A stretch of DNA of 64,000 nucleotides. Origin: Mangifera indica. Taxonomy: Eukaryota > Streptophyta > Magnoliopsida > Sapindales > Anacardiaceae. Every line of letters begins with the position of its first letter. Position 1 is the stretch's first letter. This document shows, one piece after another, positions 47,921 through 57,651 of this stretch. The translations under genes were made by a program, and so were the position numbers. Under the pieces are notes generated by a model. It was not told where the DNA came from. It did not search any database and saw only the letters and a list, made by a program, of their open reading frames with translations. Location: NCBI RefSeq assembly GCF_011075055.1, contig NC_058137.1, positions 1,922,001 to 1,986,000 on the forward strand, written 5' to 3'.

Positions 47921-47926
47921 TATAAG
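47921..47926 (+). promoter_or_regulatory. TATA box of the expansin gene
   Basis: CTCTCTATAAGTGCCCC, 112 bases before the start codon. The TATA box is followed by a CT-rich leader. Confidence 0.6.
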
Positions 47927-47958
47927 TGCCCCCTCACGCTCTTCCCGCTTTGTGCCAT

Positions 47959-47961
<3 letters not shown>

Positions 47962-47996
<35 letters not shown>
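47962..47996 (+). repeat. (CT)n microsatellite in expansin 5' UTR
   Basis: About 17 CT units in the leader. CT/GA runs in plant leaders often act as Y-patch or GAGA-type elements; function not shown. Confidence 0.9.
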
Positions 47997-48004
<8 letters not shown>

Positions 48005-48032
48005 TTCTTTCTGTTCAAACTTTTCGCACACA

Positions 48033-49352
48033 ATGGCCATTGCAAATGTGCTCTGTTATGCTTTACTTGCACTCTCCTCTTTCGCAGCGGTGAATGCCAA
48101 AATTCCTGGTGTTTTCACTGGTGGGCCATGGCAGACTGCCCATGCTACTTTCTACGGTGGCAGTGACGCCTCCGGAACCATGGGTATAGATTTGTTTGCC
48201 CTTACATTTCTCTATATTTTACTACTTGTGTGTAAGTGACCGACTGGTGGTGTGTTTTTTAGGTGGTGCTTGTGGCTACGGGAATCTTTACAGCCAAGGC
48301 TACGGTGTCAACACCGCTGCATTAAGTACGGCTCTGTTTAACAACGGTCTAAGCTGCGGCGCGTGCTTTGAGATTAAGTGCGCCAATGACCCCAGATGGT
48401 GCCACTCTGGCGGTCCTTCTATCGTCGTTACTGCAACCAACTTCTGCCCGCCAAACTTCGCTCTGCCGTCCGACAATGGCGGATGGTGCAACCCTCCCCG
48501 CCCTCACTTTGACCTCGCCATGCCCGTGTTCCTCAAGATCGCCGAGTACCATGCTGGTATTGTTCCCGTTGCTTACCGCAGGTGAGTTTGCCGAAATGCT
48601 CATCATTTTACACATTTTTTCGTCATTTTACTTGGTTTATAAGAATGATGAAGAATGGAAAAAATTGGTCAAACTTTTTATTTTAATTTTGAATAATTAA
48701 TAGTTATTTTCTTTTCTTGAAACGAACTGAGACTGAAAAGAGTTGCCTTTATTATTTAAGCCCTTACCCATATTTTCACTTTCACAAGGACATTATCGTA
48801 AATAGCACAAAAAATAACCGGAAAGTAAGGGTGGGGCAGTGTCCTAAAGCAAGAAAATCTGGGACACGTTTCACGTTCTCCCACGCGCGTGTTGGGTCAC
48901 TCGTCACAATTTCTTGGGACTCTGTGCCCTACAGTAAAATGAGTTTCTGTTTCGCGGAAGCTTCGGGTGTTTAACCCTTTTTAAAGGTGCCCTTAACTGT
49001 CACGGTGACGATTTGTTGATTGGTTGTATGATTCGTCTGCAGGGTGCCATGCAGAAAGCATGGTGGAATCAGATTCACCGTTAACGGTTTCCGTTACTTT
49101 AACTTGGTGCTGGTGACCAACGTGGCTGGTGCGGGAGACATTGTGCGCGTGAGCGTGAAGGGAACTAAGACGGGATGGTTGAGCATGAGCCGTAACTGGG
49201 GGCAAAACTGGCAATCAAATGCTGTACTCGTGGGCCAGGCTCTTTCATTTAGGGTCACGGGCAGTGATCGCCGTACATCAACTTCATGGAACGTGGCACC
49301 ACCTAATTGGCAGTTCGGTCAAACCTTCACGGGAAAGAATTTCCGTGTCTGA
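48033..49352 (+). CDS. EXPA9: Alpha-expansin, secreted cell-wall loosening protein
   Basis: Three exons (48033-48183, 48263-48581, 49043-49352), 259 residues, the normal length. A signal peptide ([20 protein letters not shown], cleaved after about residue 22) directs it to the wall, where expansins loosen cellulose-xyloglucan contacts without hydrolysis. The double-psi barrel domain shows [20 protein letters not shown], the cysteine set through CGACFEIKC and the HFD motif ([10 protein letters not shown]). The C-terminal domain has the surface Trp residues ([14 protein letters not shown]) and ends [10 protein letters not shown]. The symbol rests on its place between RNR1 and the ABCI gene, as for Arabidopsis EXPA9; the subclade was not tested by phylogeny. 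Confidence 0.95.
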
Positions 49353-51465
49353 TTAAAAAAAAAAAATTTCATCTCCCGCTTTCAAATTTGTTTTCCCTCA
49401 TTTTCCCGGGAAAATTTGAAGTGATGGGCGAAATGGGATTTTACATTAGGATTCAAGTTAAAGTCAGAGTGAGTAAAAAAATGATTGTGATAGTTAAGTT
49501 GGAAAAATGACTAAAGTAAGAGTGTGGCATTTGCTTTTCTTCCCTTCTTTCTTTCTGTTGGACTTGTCATTTTGGCTCGGTGATAATAGTAAAAAACCAG
49601 CCATTTGTTAAAGTGTAAGAGGCTGAAGGTGGCTGCAAGAAGAAACCATGTAGCCCGCAGCCCTGGTGATATATAATATGTTTTACTTATAAATATGTAA
49701 TATATTTTAATTGACTTATATGTGTGTATGTATGGATTTTAATTTCTGTATTACTGTTGCCATGTCCCCAGTTGTCGGTGGCTGTCATTGGGGCCATGTG
49801 TGGATGGCTCCACTGGTTTATCTTTTAGTAGGTCCGTAAGTGGAAATTCTGACAAAATATATTTAAGTAAAAGAAGAAATACTAGTTCTGAAGATAACTG
49901 GATTTCTTGTGAAATGTGCCCATCATTTACAATGTTGAATAAGTTTACATTATCTAGAGGTTCGGTAGGGCTAATATCATCTTTTTTTTCCTAATTGAAT
50001 GCTTGGGTTAATCTTGGTGTTGAGTAGAAATCAATATGTGGGGCTTTTCAGATGAAGGTCTTGATGGGAATCCAGATCTGTAAATGTCCCCTGGTTATTG
50101 GCTGTTTCCTCTTTTGTGTGTACTGCTTGCCAGCCAGCTCGCATTTAGTTTGGCACCAAACAGCTTCCTACCTCCGGACCGGAATCCAAGTGTTGTAGGA
50201 CATACCATACACAAAGCGGAGGTTGTTGGTTTAGGCTCACTCACTGGTCTCAATCCCGTAGTTTAAAGTTGCAGGGACCATCACGCATTCCAAGATAGAG
50301 TTTTATAATATTGTTAGTATAAATTATTATTATTATATTTAATAAAATTTTATAAATAAAAATAATTATTATATTAGATAATAATAATAAAAATATTATT
50401 TTATTTAAATATCATTATATATAATTATTTAAAAATATTTTAATATTATTTGTTATATTAATTAAAAATAATTTCTTTAAAAAATTAATAAATAAAAATA
50501 TAATTATAATAAAATTAATAAAAAAATTATTAAAATATTTTATTTCTTATAAATTATCAGATACTCTTTCTATAACTTTAACCAAACCCAATGTTGTTGT
50601 AAAAGATGCTATGGAGATATAGTTGTCTAGATTTTTAAAATGAGGGCAATATAGAAAACGTAAAGATTGGCTATAATATTTCTCTAGAATCAACCTAGGT
50701 TTTGTGACTATTTTGACTTAAGCCAAGATTCTCTCTTTAGTGGCCTATCACTTGCTTGCTTTCTTATGATTCCTCCTATAGCGATAGCTTCAATTTCCCA
50801 AAGGGAGAGAGGGAAATTGGCAGAGCACTTTATCTCACTCTTTATGATATCATAGACCAAACTAGACAAACAAAATTTTACCCTAAAGTAGATTAAAGTT
50901 AACCATTTGATTCCAATTAACTGTTGGTTTCGCTAGACTAAAGAAAAAGGAAACAAAGTTTACAGTGAGAAAAACAATAAGGGGGGCGGTGGTAGGTTCT
51001 ATTAAGATAAGATTAAGTGGTGGGCAAAAAGAGGGAAAACTTGTCTGCAGCTTGTAAAGAAAGAATGGTATACTACTTAGCTTTTATACCTTATCAATTT
51101 ATATGATCTGAAAAACCAACTTTCGGTATATATGAAAACAATAGGCATCAAGACCCCACTTTGCATAACCAAGTGCAACCAAGTTTTGATTGTTGTCAAT
51201 AAAATTGCATAAAAAACAGAATTGCAATTGGGATTTTGATTTGAGGTTCACATTGAAACTTGAAGTTCTGCATATATGCCAAAACGATGATGATTTTGAT
51301 TCAGAATTATTGACGTATAGTTTAGCAAATTGAGTGCCAATTTTTATTCTGTGTTTCCAACCATTGTTTTGAGGCCTCGAATGGGCTTTAAGCTTAATAA
51401 TTGACGAGCCCAAGCAAAGAGGTGGGAACTTTGAGTGTGAGATCGATCGGCCCAATAAAACTTAC
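49353..51465. other. Intergenic region downstream of the expansin
   Basis: Expansin 3' UTR, then AT-rich DNA (50300-50560 is almost pure A/T). A 60-codon frame at 50084-50266 is listed separately. No other gene recognised. Confidence 0.5.
50084..50266 (+). CDS. Possible small secreted peptide (60 aa), unrecognised
   Basis: Begins MSPGYWLFPLLCVLLASQLA, a signal-peptide-like hydrophobic core, followed by a Pro/Asn/Val-containing tail ending LTGLNPVV. The local base composition is less AT-rich than its surroundings. No family is recognised, there is no cysteine pattern in the mature part, and an overlapping upstream ATG (50052) runs in another frame. It may be chance or the relic of a gene. Confidence 0.25.
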   Translation: MSPGYWLFPLLCVLLASQLAFSLAPNSFLPPDRNPSVVGHTIHKAEVVGLGSLTGLNPVV

Positions 51466-51466
51466 C

Positions 51467-51538
51467 GCCATCTGTGGGGAATGAACCCCACGACCACATG
51501 GTTAAGAGCCATGTGCTCTACTGCTGAGCTAAGATGGC
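51467..51538 (-). tRNA. tRNA-Lys (CUU anticodon), possibly degenerate
   Basis: Reads as a full cloverleaf on the minus strand: acceptor arms GCCATCT / AGATGGC pair perfectly, anticodon arm CATGG-CTCTTAA-CCATG gives anticodon CTT, T arm TGGGG-TTCATTC-CCCCA. Discriminator base is G (51466). Two oddities: the D loop (CAGCAGTAG) lacks the usual GG pair, and T-loop position 58 is T rather than the near-invariant A, which also weakens the B box. No T-run terminator follows closely on that strand. It could be a pseudogene or a tRNA-derived repeat. Confidence 0.6.
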
Positions 51539-52386
51539 TGTTTAAAATTTCGCCACTTAAAAATGATTTTGTTCTTATTAATTAGTAGGGTAGGGTGTAT
51601 TTTATTTTCCTTAGAAATTTTATTATGAGGGAGCTTTTAATAATTATAATTTTTCTTTTTTAATTCTTTCTCCATGAAATTGACAAAATTAATAAACACA
51701 TGAAATCCTTTATACACATTTTTTCTACTACTAGTATTTTTCTCTCCCTTAACGTGGAAGAAGGGTTGAAGCTGAAACAACCCACCGCCAACACGAAGTT
51801 AAATGTGCCTACAAGGCTGTGGTTGTAGTCTTTGAAAGTACTTTTGGTAGGACAACTTTTTCCAACCACTCGTATTTCCTTCTTTTCCTCCCCATGTGAA
51901 TGGTAGTAGCATGGTCCACATGCATAACACCACCCTCACCAACCCCGGATCCAAACCTTTTTCTAAGTTATAAGCATTTACAGCAACTCAACCAATTGGC
52001 ATTGTAAAATGTAAATCCTTTAACACTCAAACATCCATCTTGGCCTATGACAGTTCTCTGTGTATTTGTATACTGCATTTGTTTTCAGGAATAGCCAGAT
52101 TATTATTATGTATAAGACAGTGCAGTATCATAGTTTCGCAATTGAAAACTCTCTACAATCACAACATGGGAAAATTCAAGTACAACATAATATTTGTAAT
52201 TTTATTGACATCGAAACTTGCATGATATTTTCTGGATAAATATTATTTAATTTATATGCGAACTCTGCTTCTTGGTGATGCTTCCTCAAGCAACATTTGA
52301 CATATAGTATAATTCTTAGTAAAGAACCAATCATTAACATCAATTGTGGAAAGGTCTGAGAACTTGTTTTGAAACAATTTCGTCTA
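51539..52386. other. Intergenic region
   Basis: AT-rich sequence between the tRNA-like gene and the ABCI stop codon; its right end should hold the ABCI 3' UTR. Nothing else recognised. Confidence 0.5.
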
Positions 52387-54254
52387 CTACCTCAGAACTC
52401 TGTTTGAGCTTAAGAAGAAGTTCTCTTCGCCAGCAACTGTGGAATGCAGCCTTCCTGCAGCCCAACCGTTGTTCAGTGCTCGAACAGAAGCACGAGCTGG
52501 ATCCCCTGTTACACAGCTTCCCTCAACTTGTTTTTCGAATTCAGCAAGACCACTTGCCTTTCTTTCGTTTTTTCTCTTCCTCTCTTCATCTCTTTCCTTC
52601 CTCAGCCAACTCTCCACTGTTCTCTGCAAATTCAATTCTAAAACAGTTAAGCAAATAAAAGAGATGAATTGAATCCAAAATACAATTGTAAGTTATCAAT
52701 TACAATATACTGTAAAAGCAGCCATTATCAGTGACATATATGACCGAAAGACTAGTAATAAAAATTTGAAGTTTGGATGTGGAAAGCTACCATCAGTGAT
52801 AGCTTGCTAATCTCCTTAACTTGATTCATTGGCATTGCCAATTGCAACTTTCCATGAGCCACATACACCTGAGACCACAAAAGAGAGAAGACGATGAGAA
52901 GCATTTACAGTAATTGGAATAATATAGATTTAGAAAATAATTCTTAAAAATTACTTCTAAGGATGGAACCAAGACATACAATATGAGATGGCCAGTTCTC
53001 CAATCCATCAAATATATGGGTAGCATAGATAATTGTAGCACCACGCTCTTCACATTCCTTCTTCAGAAACTTGAGGAGATCAGCCCTCGCTAGTACATCA
53101 AGATCAACTGTGATCTCATCTAGAAGAAGAACCTAGACAAACAAGAAATTGGTCTTGAGGCAATTAAACTTTTCAACAATTGTACAAAGCATCAAGACAA
53201 ATGCTTGAACTTAAGCACGATGAAATAGATCATACCTTGAAAGGCCTGAGGAGACCCATACAAATTTGAACACGTCTTCTCTGACCATCAGATACCTTAT
53301 GCATTCTCCATGACAAATCAATATCTAATACCTAAACTATCAAGAAAACAAGAAGGAATTTGAATATCGGCAAAACAACATAATATCCTCCTTGAGCAAT
53401 AAATAAAGTAGTAGATACTCATTGCATTTTACCTTGATTAGTTCAGCTCTTCTTTGAGGATCAGTACCTGCAACTCCAAATATCATTTTCTCTGCCGAAA
53501 CATCCATTTGTATTGGAACCTCAAACCCTGCAAAAGCAACCTCCCTCCTCCACTGCAAAAATGAAAATAGCTCCCTTCAATACAATAAGAATTCCATTTG
53601 ACAAAAACCAAAGATTTAAGTTCAATTAAAGTTATAAAGCAACTTCATTAAGAGAATTAATATATTTTATTTTAAACAAAAAATTATCTTGAACCGATTT
53701 CAAATCATCAACAATCAAATTAATAAACTTGCAATGTTTTTTTTCCCTTTACACATGCAATACATGTTTATTAATTCTTGAACCGATTTCAAATCATCAA
53801 CAATCAAATTAGATATATTTTTGAATTAAACAAATAATAGTTTGTAAAGATTTTATAAAGGTGAAACCTCTCCTCCAAGGTAGCTGAGATCGCCAGAGGA
53901 GGTCAAAGCGGTGTCGTGGAAAGCAGACCTGCCAAGTACTCTCACCATGTGCGGCTCTACCATGTGTTTTCCTCCAAGGATCTTCAATATCGTCGTTTTT
54001 CCTATTTACATACATATCACTGAATTAATGGCCAATTCATTATTAGCCCTAAGTTAAGAAACTGAAATTGGGGACAAACCGGCGCCATTCGATCCGACGA
54101 GAAGGCAGCGATCTCCAGCATTGAGAGTAAGTGAGAAATCGTCAATCAATGGAGTGGAGCCCGCCGGTGGGTGACCGTCGATTCCTGGATATGTGAACTT
54201 CAGTCCGTTGATCTCCACCGTTGGTTTTGAATTCTCTATCACTGCCATCTTCAT
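52387..54254 (-). CDS. ABCI20: ABC transporter I family ATPase (ABCI19/20/21 type)
   Basis: Soluble single-nucleotide-binding-domain ABC protein; Arabidopsis ABCI19-21 form an ER-associated complex linked to cytokinin responses, and At5g02270 (ABCI20/NAP9) is the syntenic member. Seven exons: 54080-54254, 53868-54001, 53433-53552, 53236-53331, 52980-53132, 52791-52868, 52387-52623; 330 residues. Motifs in order: Walker A GSNGAGKTT (split by intron 1), degenerate signature [16 protein letters not shown], Walker [15 protein letters not shown]-loop YATHIFDGL, and the long charged C terminus ([20 protein letters not shown]). No membrane span. Met3 is an alternative start. The last exon could use an acceptor 16 bases further upstream, but AGAACAGTGG fits the family frame. 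Confidence 0.95.
53687..53811. repeat. 36-bp direct repeat pair in ABCI intron 2
   Basis: The word beginning TCTTGAACCGATTTCAAATC occurs at 53687-53722 and 53776-53811 without visible mismatch, 53 bases apart. Confidence 0.9.
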
Positions 54255-54484
54255 TCACCTGACCAAGGATCATAACATATCTTACACGGTGGTTTATAGA
54301 TGACAACTCCATTAAAACGCCCCTGCCATTCACGGTTTCATTAATGATAAAAATATTATAGACGTGGCGCTATCATAACCGTGTGATTTCTCGTTATTAT
54401 TATTTTAATATTTTATCAACATTAACAAATAGAGAATTGAGTTTTACTCTCTTCTGATTCTTCTTCGTCTAGGAGCTCTCAAGA
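54255..54484. promoter_or_regulatory. 230-bp bidirectional promoter between ABCI and TRS23 genes
   Basis: The start codons of the two divergent genes are 230 bp apart, so both leaders and promoters must share this segment. No convincing TATA box is seen on either side, as expected for housekeeping genes. Confidence 0.75.
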
Positions 54485-57420
54485 ATGGCTGCAATCTACA
54501 GTCTCTACATCATTAACAAATCGGGCGGCTTGATTTTTTACAAGGTGTTATCTCTATCTATCTTTAATATTCTGCTCTGATTATCGAAATTGAGCGATGT
54601 TTTTGGTTAAAATAATTTGATTTTGTGGAATGAATAGGATTATGGATCAGCTGGACGAATGGACACTAATGATAGCTTGAGAGTGGCCAGTTTATGGCAT
54701 TCAATGCACGCGATCTCTCAACAGTTATCGCCGACTACTGGTTGTTCGGGCATCGAACTCCTTGAAGCGGATACTTTTGATCTCCATTGTTTCCAATCAC
54801 TTACCGGTGATTTTATTTGACTTACTATTCATTTCTGTCTACCTTCTTGTTTTTGTTTGGGATTTAGTTTTGTTCATGAAAATTTATGGAAGGAATCAAG
54901 GAATAGAATTTTGGTTGACGCTAAATGTACATTCTCCTGTTCTCTATTCATCTCCACTTCTACAGAGAAATCAGTTGAGTGTGAGGAGAGAAATTAAGAT
55001 CCTAACTTCTCTTCCTTGTTTCCTGTTAGAAAAGTGTTCTCTCGGAGACTCAAACCAAGTGTTAGGTTTTTAAAGTCTGTTATTCTGAGAGCCTCAAATA
55101 TATGGAAAACGAATGAAAAGTCAGGCACCGCTAGATTAGTTATAGTTACCTGCTGCTAGTTGAAACGATTATATTAAAAATTTAGAGGATTCGCTAAAAC
55201 TACAGTAGCATACCCTATATGCATTTGATCATGTACACCAGGGTAGATTTTCTGTGTAAGACTCTGTGGGGAGTTAACTAACTTTAACTTAGGGGTGAGA
55301 GGTCATACAGTTATGATGTACATGGCACTATGTGACAGTTGATGTCAAGTGTGATGCTTAGAATGAGGCAGGTGAATTCAGGTGTGACATGTAGAATGAT
55401 ATTAGACTAGTAAGCTACGAAATGAAGAATGACATATTTCTCTCACAGCTATGCACAATTATTATAGTTGATGATTCTTGGCATGATTTGCAATAATTGA
55501 CACTTAAGAGTATTTGACACTTGTGTATAAACAAGGTAGAGTATACCTTATTCAATGATTTTCTTTGCTTGCTCTCTTTGTAATTTTTAAATCTCTAACT
55601 CTGTAGCTAGCTCTTTGGAACTTTTTCTCATGGTAGCAGAGCTATGACTAATGTTCAGTTGTCATGGCAAAATCAAGAAACAAATCCCACTTGTTAACTT
55701 ATATAGAACAACAGACACAACAGTTGCATTCACAGAAAGTGGAATCAACTAACACTTGTACTCAAAACACTTTTAATTCAGTGATTCCTGAAGAGACATG
55801 AAGATCTTAATTGATTTTCTCGGCTTAATCTCAACATGCAGGACTATTTATTTCTTTACTGGGCTTGTTTGCTTTTTCCTCTCAGTTCCAAAAATCTATT
55901 CCTATGGTTATAGGAACTACCAGACCTGATTCCTCATTACTTCAATATGTTTTTGTCATTCCCCTTAATCGTGAAAATTGCAAGAGTCCGAAAATTTGTC
56001 CTGGAGATTATCATGTCTTGGGGACTTGATGCCCTATCAGTCCAAGATGTTTTTGCCTTTCCCCTAAATCGTGAAAAATTGCAGATGACTTGAGTATCAC
56101 TCCAAGACCTAGATTAATACTTGCTATAAAGCCAATAGGATATTATTGTTCTTGGACTAGTCATCTGCTCAGAATGGAGAACTTGGGATTTCCATAATGA
56201 ATACTTTGCTCTATCAAGCCATATAGGCATTCTAAGGATGGAATTTTAGACTGTAGCAAACAAGTATCAGAAGAAAGAAAGGCCCAAATTCAATAAAAAT
56301 TAAAAGGAATGATTAAGAAGGTTATTGAAACAAGATGCTGCCATATAATTCCTAAGAAATAAATGGAAATAGCCACACCAAGAGGAAAATTGAGATTGAG
56401 CTAGGAAAAATGATGAAGATTTCTATGTTTCTTCTAACACAGTTTGACCATTCTCTGATCCAACCCCTGACAAGATCTATATGATCAGAGCATCTTGAGT
56501 AAGAGAACATGGGCAATTCTCAAGTTGTTAGAACTGGAATTCATCTTAAAAATTACTCATGGTTGTCTGACTTTTTCCTGTGTTTTAAATTTGCATCCTA
56601 AGCTGTGGGATGCGAGCTTTATCTTGTGAGCAGTATGAACGTGGAGAGCCTGCCAAACCTCACAAGTGGTGGTAATCTGTTGCTGCACCAAGAAACCCTT
56701 CTGTTATAATTGACTTCAGCCAGCTTAACAAGGTCTGTTTCTGCTTTTTCCAATTGAGATTGCAGGTGAATACAACCTTGTTTGAGCCAGGAGAAGTGCT
56801 TATGAAGGGATGTTAAGTTTTCATTGTCCCGTGACTAATTCCTCGATAAGTCATTATCTCTAACCAAGGGAAGGACTTGGGATTTCTGTACTGTATTTGT
56901 TGCATTTACTTGAAGAATCATTAGTTAAATTGTCCATAGAAATCTAGGAATTTTGTTATCCTTCAATTCATGACTAATGCCCCTTAACTCTTTTTTCTTC
57001 TTTTTAACTGCTAAAGTCTATTCTTATACATGTGACCCAATTTGAAACATCCCATCAACCTGTTAAATGTAATTTATTTTTTTAAATGTTTTTGGTTGTA
57101 TAGGTTTTTGCTATACTTTCATTGATCATTGAGAGATACTGAAGGGGCGTATTTCTTTTTGAGTGTGAAGAGTTGACAATGTTCTTCTGATGCTGGAAGG
57201 ATATTATCTATTTTGTTGTACAGGGACAAAGTTCTTTGTGGTCTGTGAACCTGGAACGCAGCAGATGGAGAGTCTTTTGAAAGTTATTTATGAATTGTAC
57301 ACAGATTACGTCCTTAAGAATCCCTTTTATGAAATGGAGATGCCCATTCGATGTGAGCTATTTGACATCTATCTAACCCAGGCTATACAGGAGGAACGTG
57401 TTGCCTTGTTAGGGCGATGA
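54485..57420 (+). CDS. TRS23: TRAPP complex subunit, TRAPPC4/Trs23 homologue
   Basis: Sedlin/bet5-type longin-fold subunit of the TRAPP tethering complex in ER-Golgi and TGN traffic (Arabidopsis At5g02280). Three exons (54485-54544, 54638-54806, 57224-57420) give 141 residues, the family length. Diagnostic blocks: [74 protein letters not shown] and the C terminus [20 protein letters not shown]. The codon for Gly across the exon 2/3 border is completed correctly. Intron 2 is 2.4 kb and unusually long for this gene. Intact. Confidence 0.96.
54807..57223 (+). other. Long intron 2 of the TRS23 gene
   Basis: 2417 bp. The stretch 55640-56760 is richer in codon-like sequence than typical intron (short frames with words such as ACTACCAGACCTGATTCCTC) and could be the eroded remains of a retrotransposon, but I could not match any gag or pol motif. 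Confidence 0.5.
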
Positions 57421-57651
57421 ATTGTCCATGAACATTGATCTCACTTACAATATTTTGTTATGTAATTTTGACTTGTTATCTTTGCAATAGCCAGAAACTC
57501 AAGCTTAGTTCAGTTGTACAATTCCCAAACCTTTTTTTTTTTTTTTTTAATGGGTAAGTTACAATTCTCAAACTTGGTCATAATACAGGAGTAAACTCCT
57601 GAATCTGTTTTACCATTTACAATGAAAAAATAGATGCAGCAATCATATTCT
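57421..57651. terminator. Convergent 3' ends of TRS23 and the NAK-type kinase
   Basis: The stop codons face each other 230 bp apart. The segment contains a T-run at 57532-57548 and several AATAAA-like words, so both polyadenylation regions must overlap here. Confidence 0.5.

Larger units (their letters stand above)
39225..48032. other. Large gene-poor, repeat-rich gap
   Basis: About 8.8 kb without a recognisable gene. The left 500 bp is the RNR1 3' UTR and the right 150 bp the expansin leader. It contains AT-rich foldback elements (40507-40667, 44995-45115, 45340-45610), a dispersed repeat (42170-42420) and a long-TIR element (46105-46797). Short frames such as 41718-41930 (-) and 44127-44393 (+) have no recognisable family. 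Confidence 0.6.

Noticed and set aside
47962..48032. Start codon at 47952 for the expansin
   Set aside because: It would translate the CT repeat into a Ser-Leu run; the ATG at 48033 gives a standard signal peptide.
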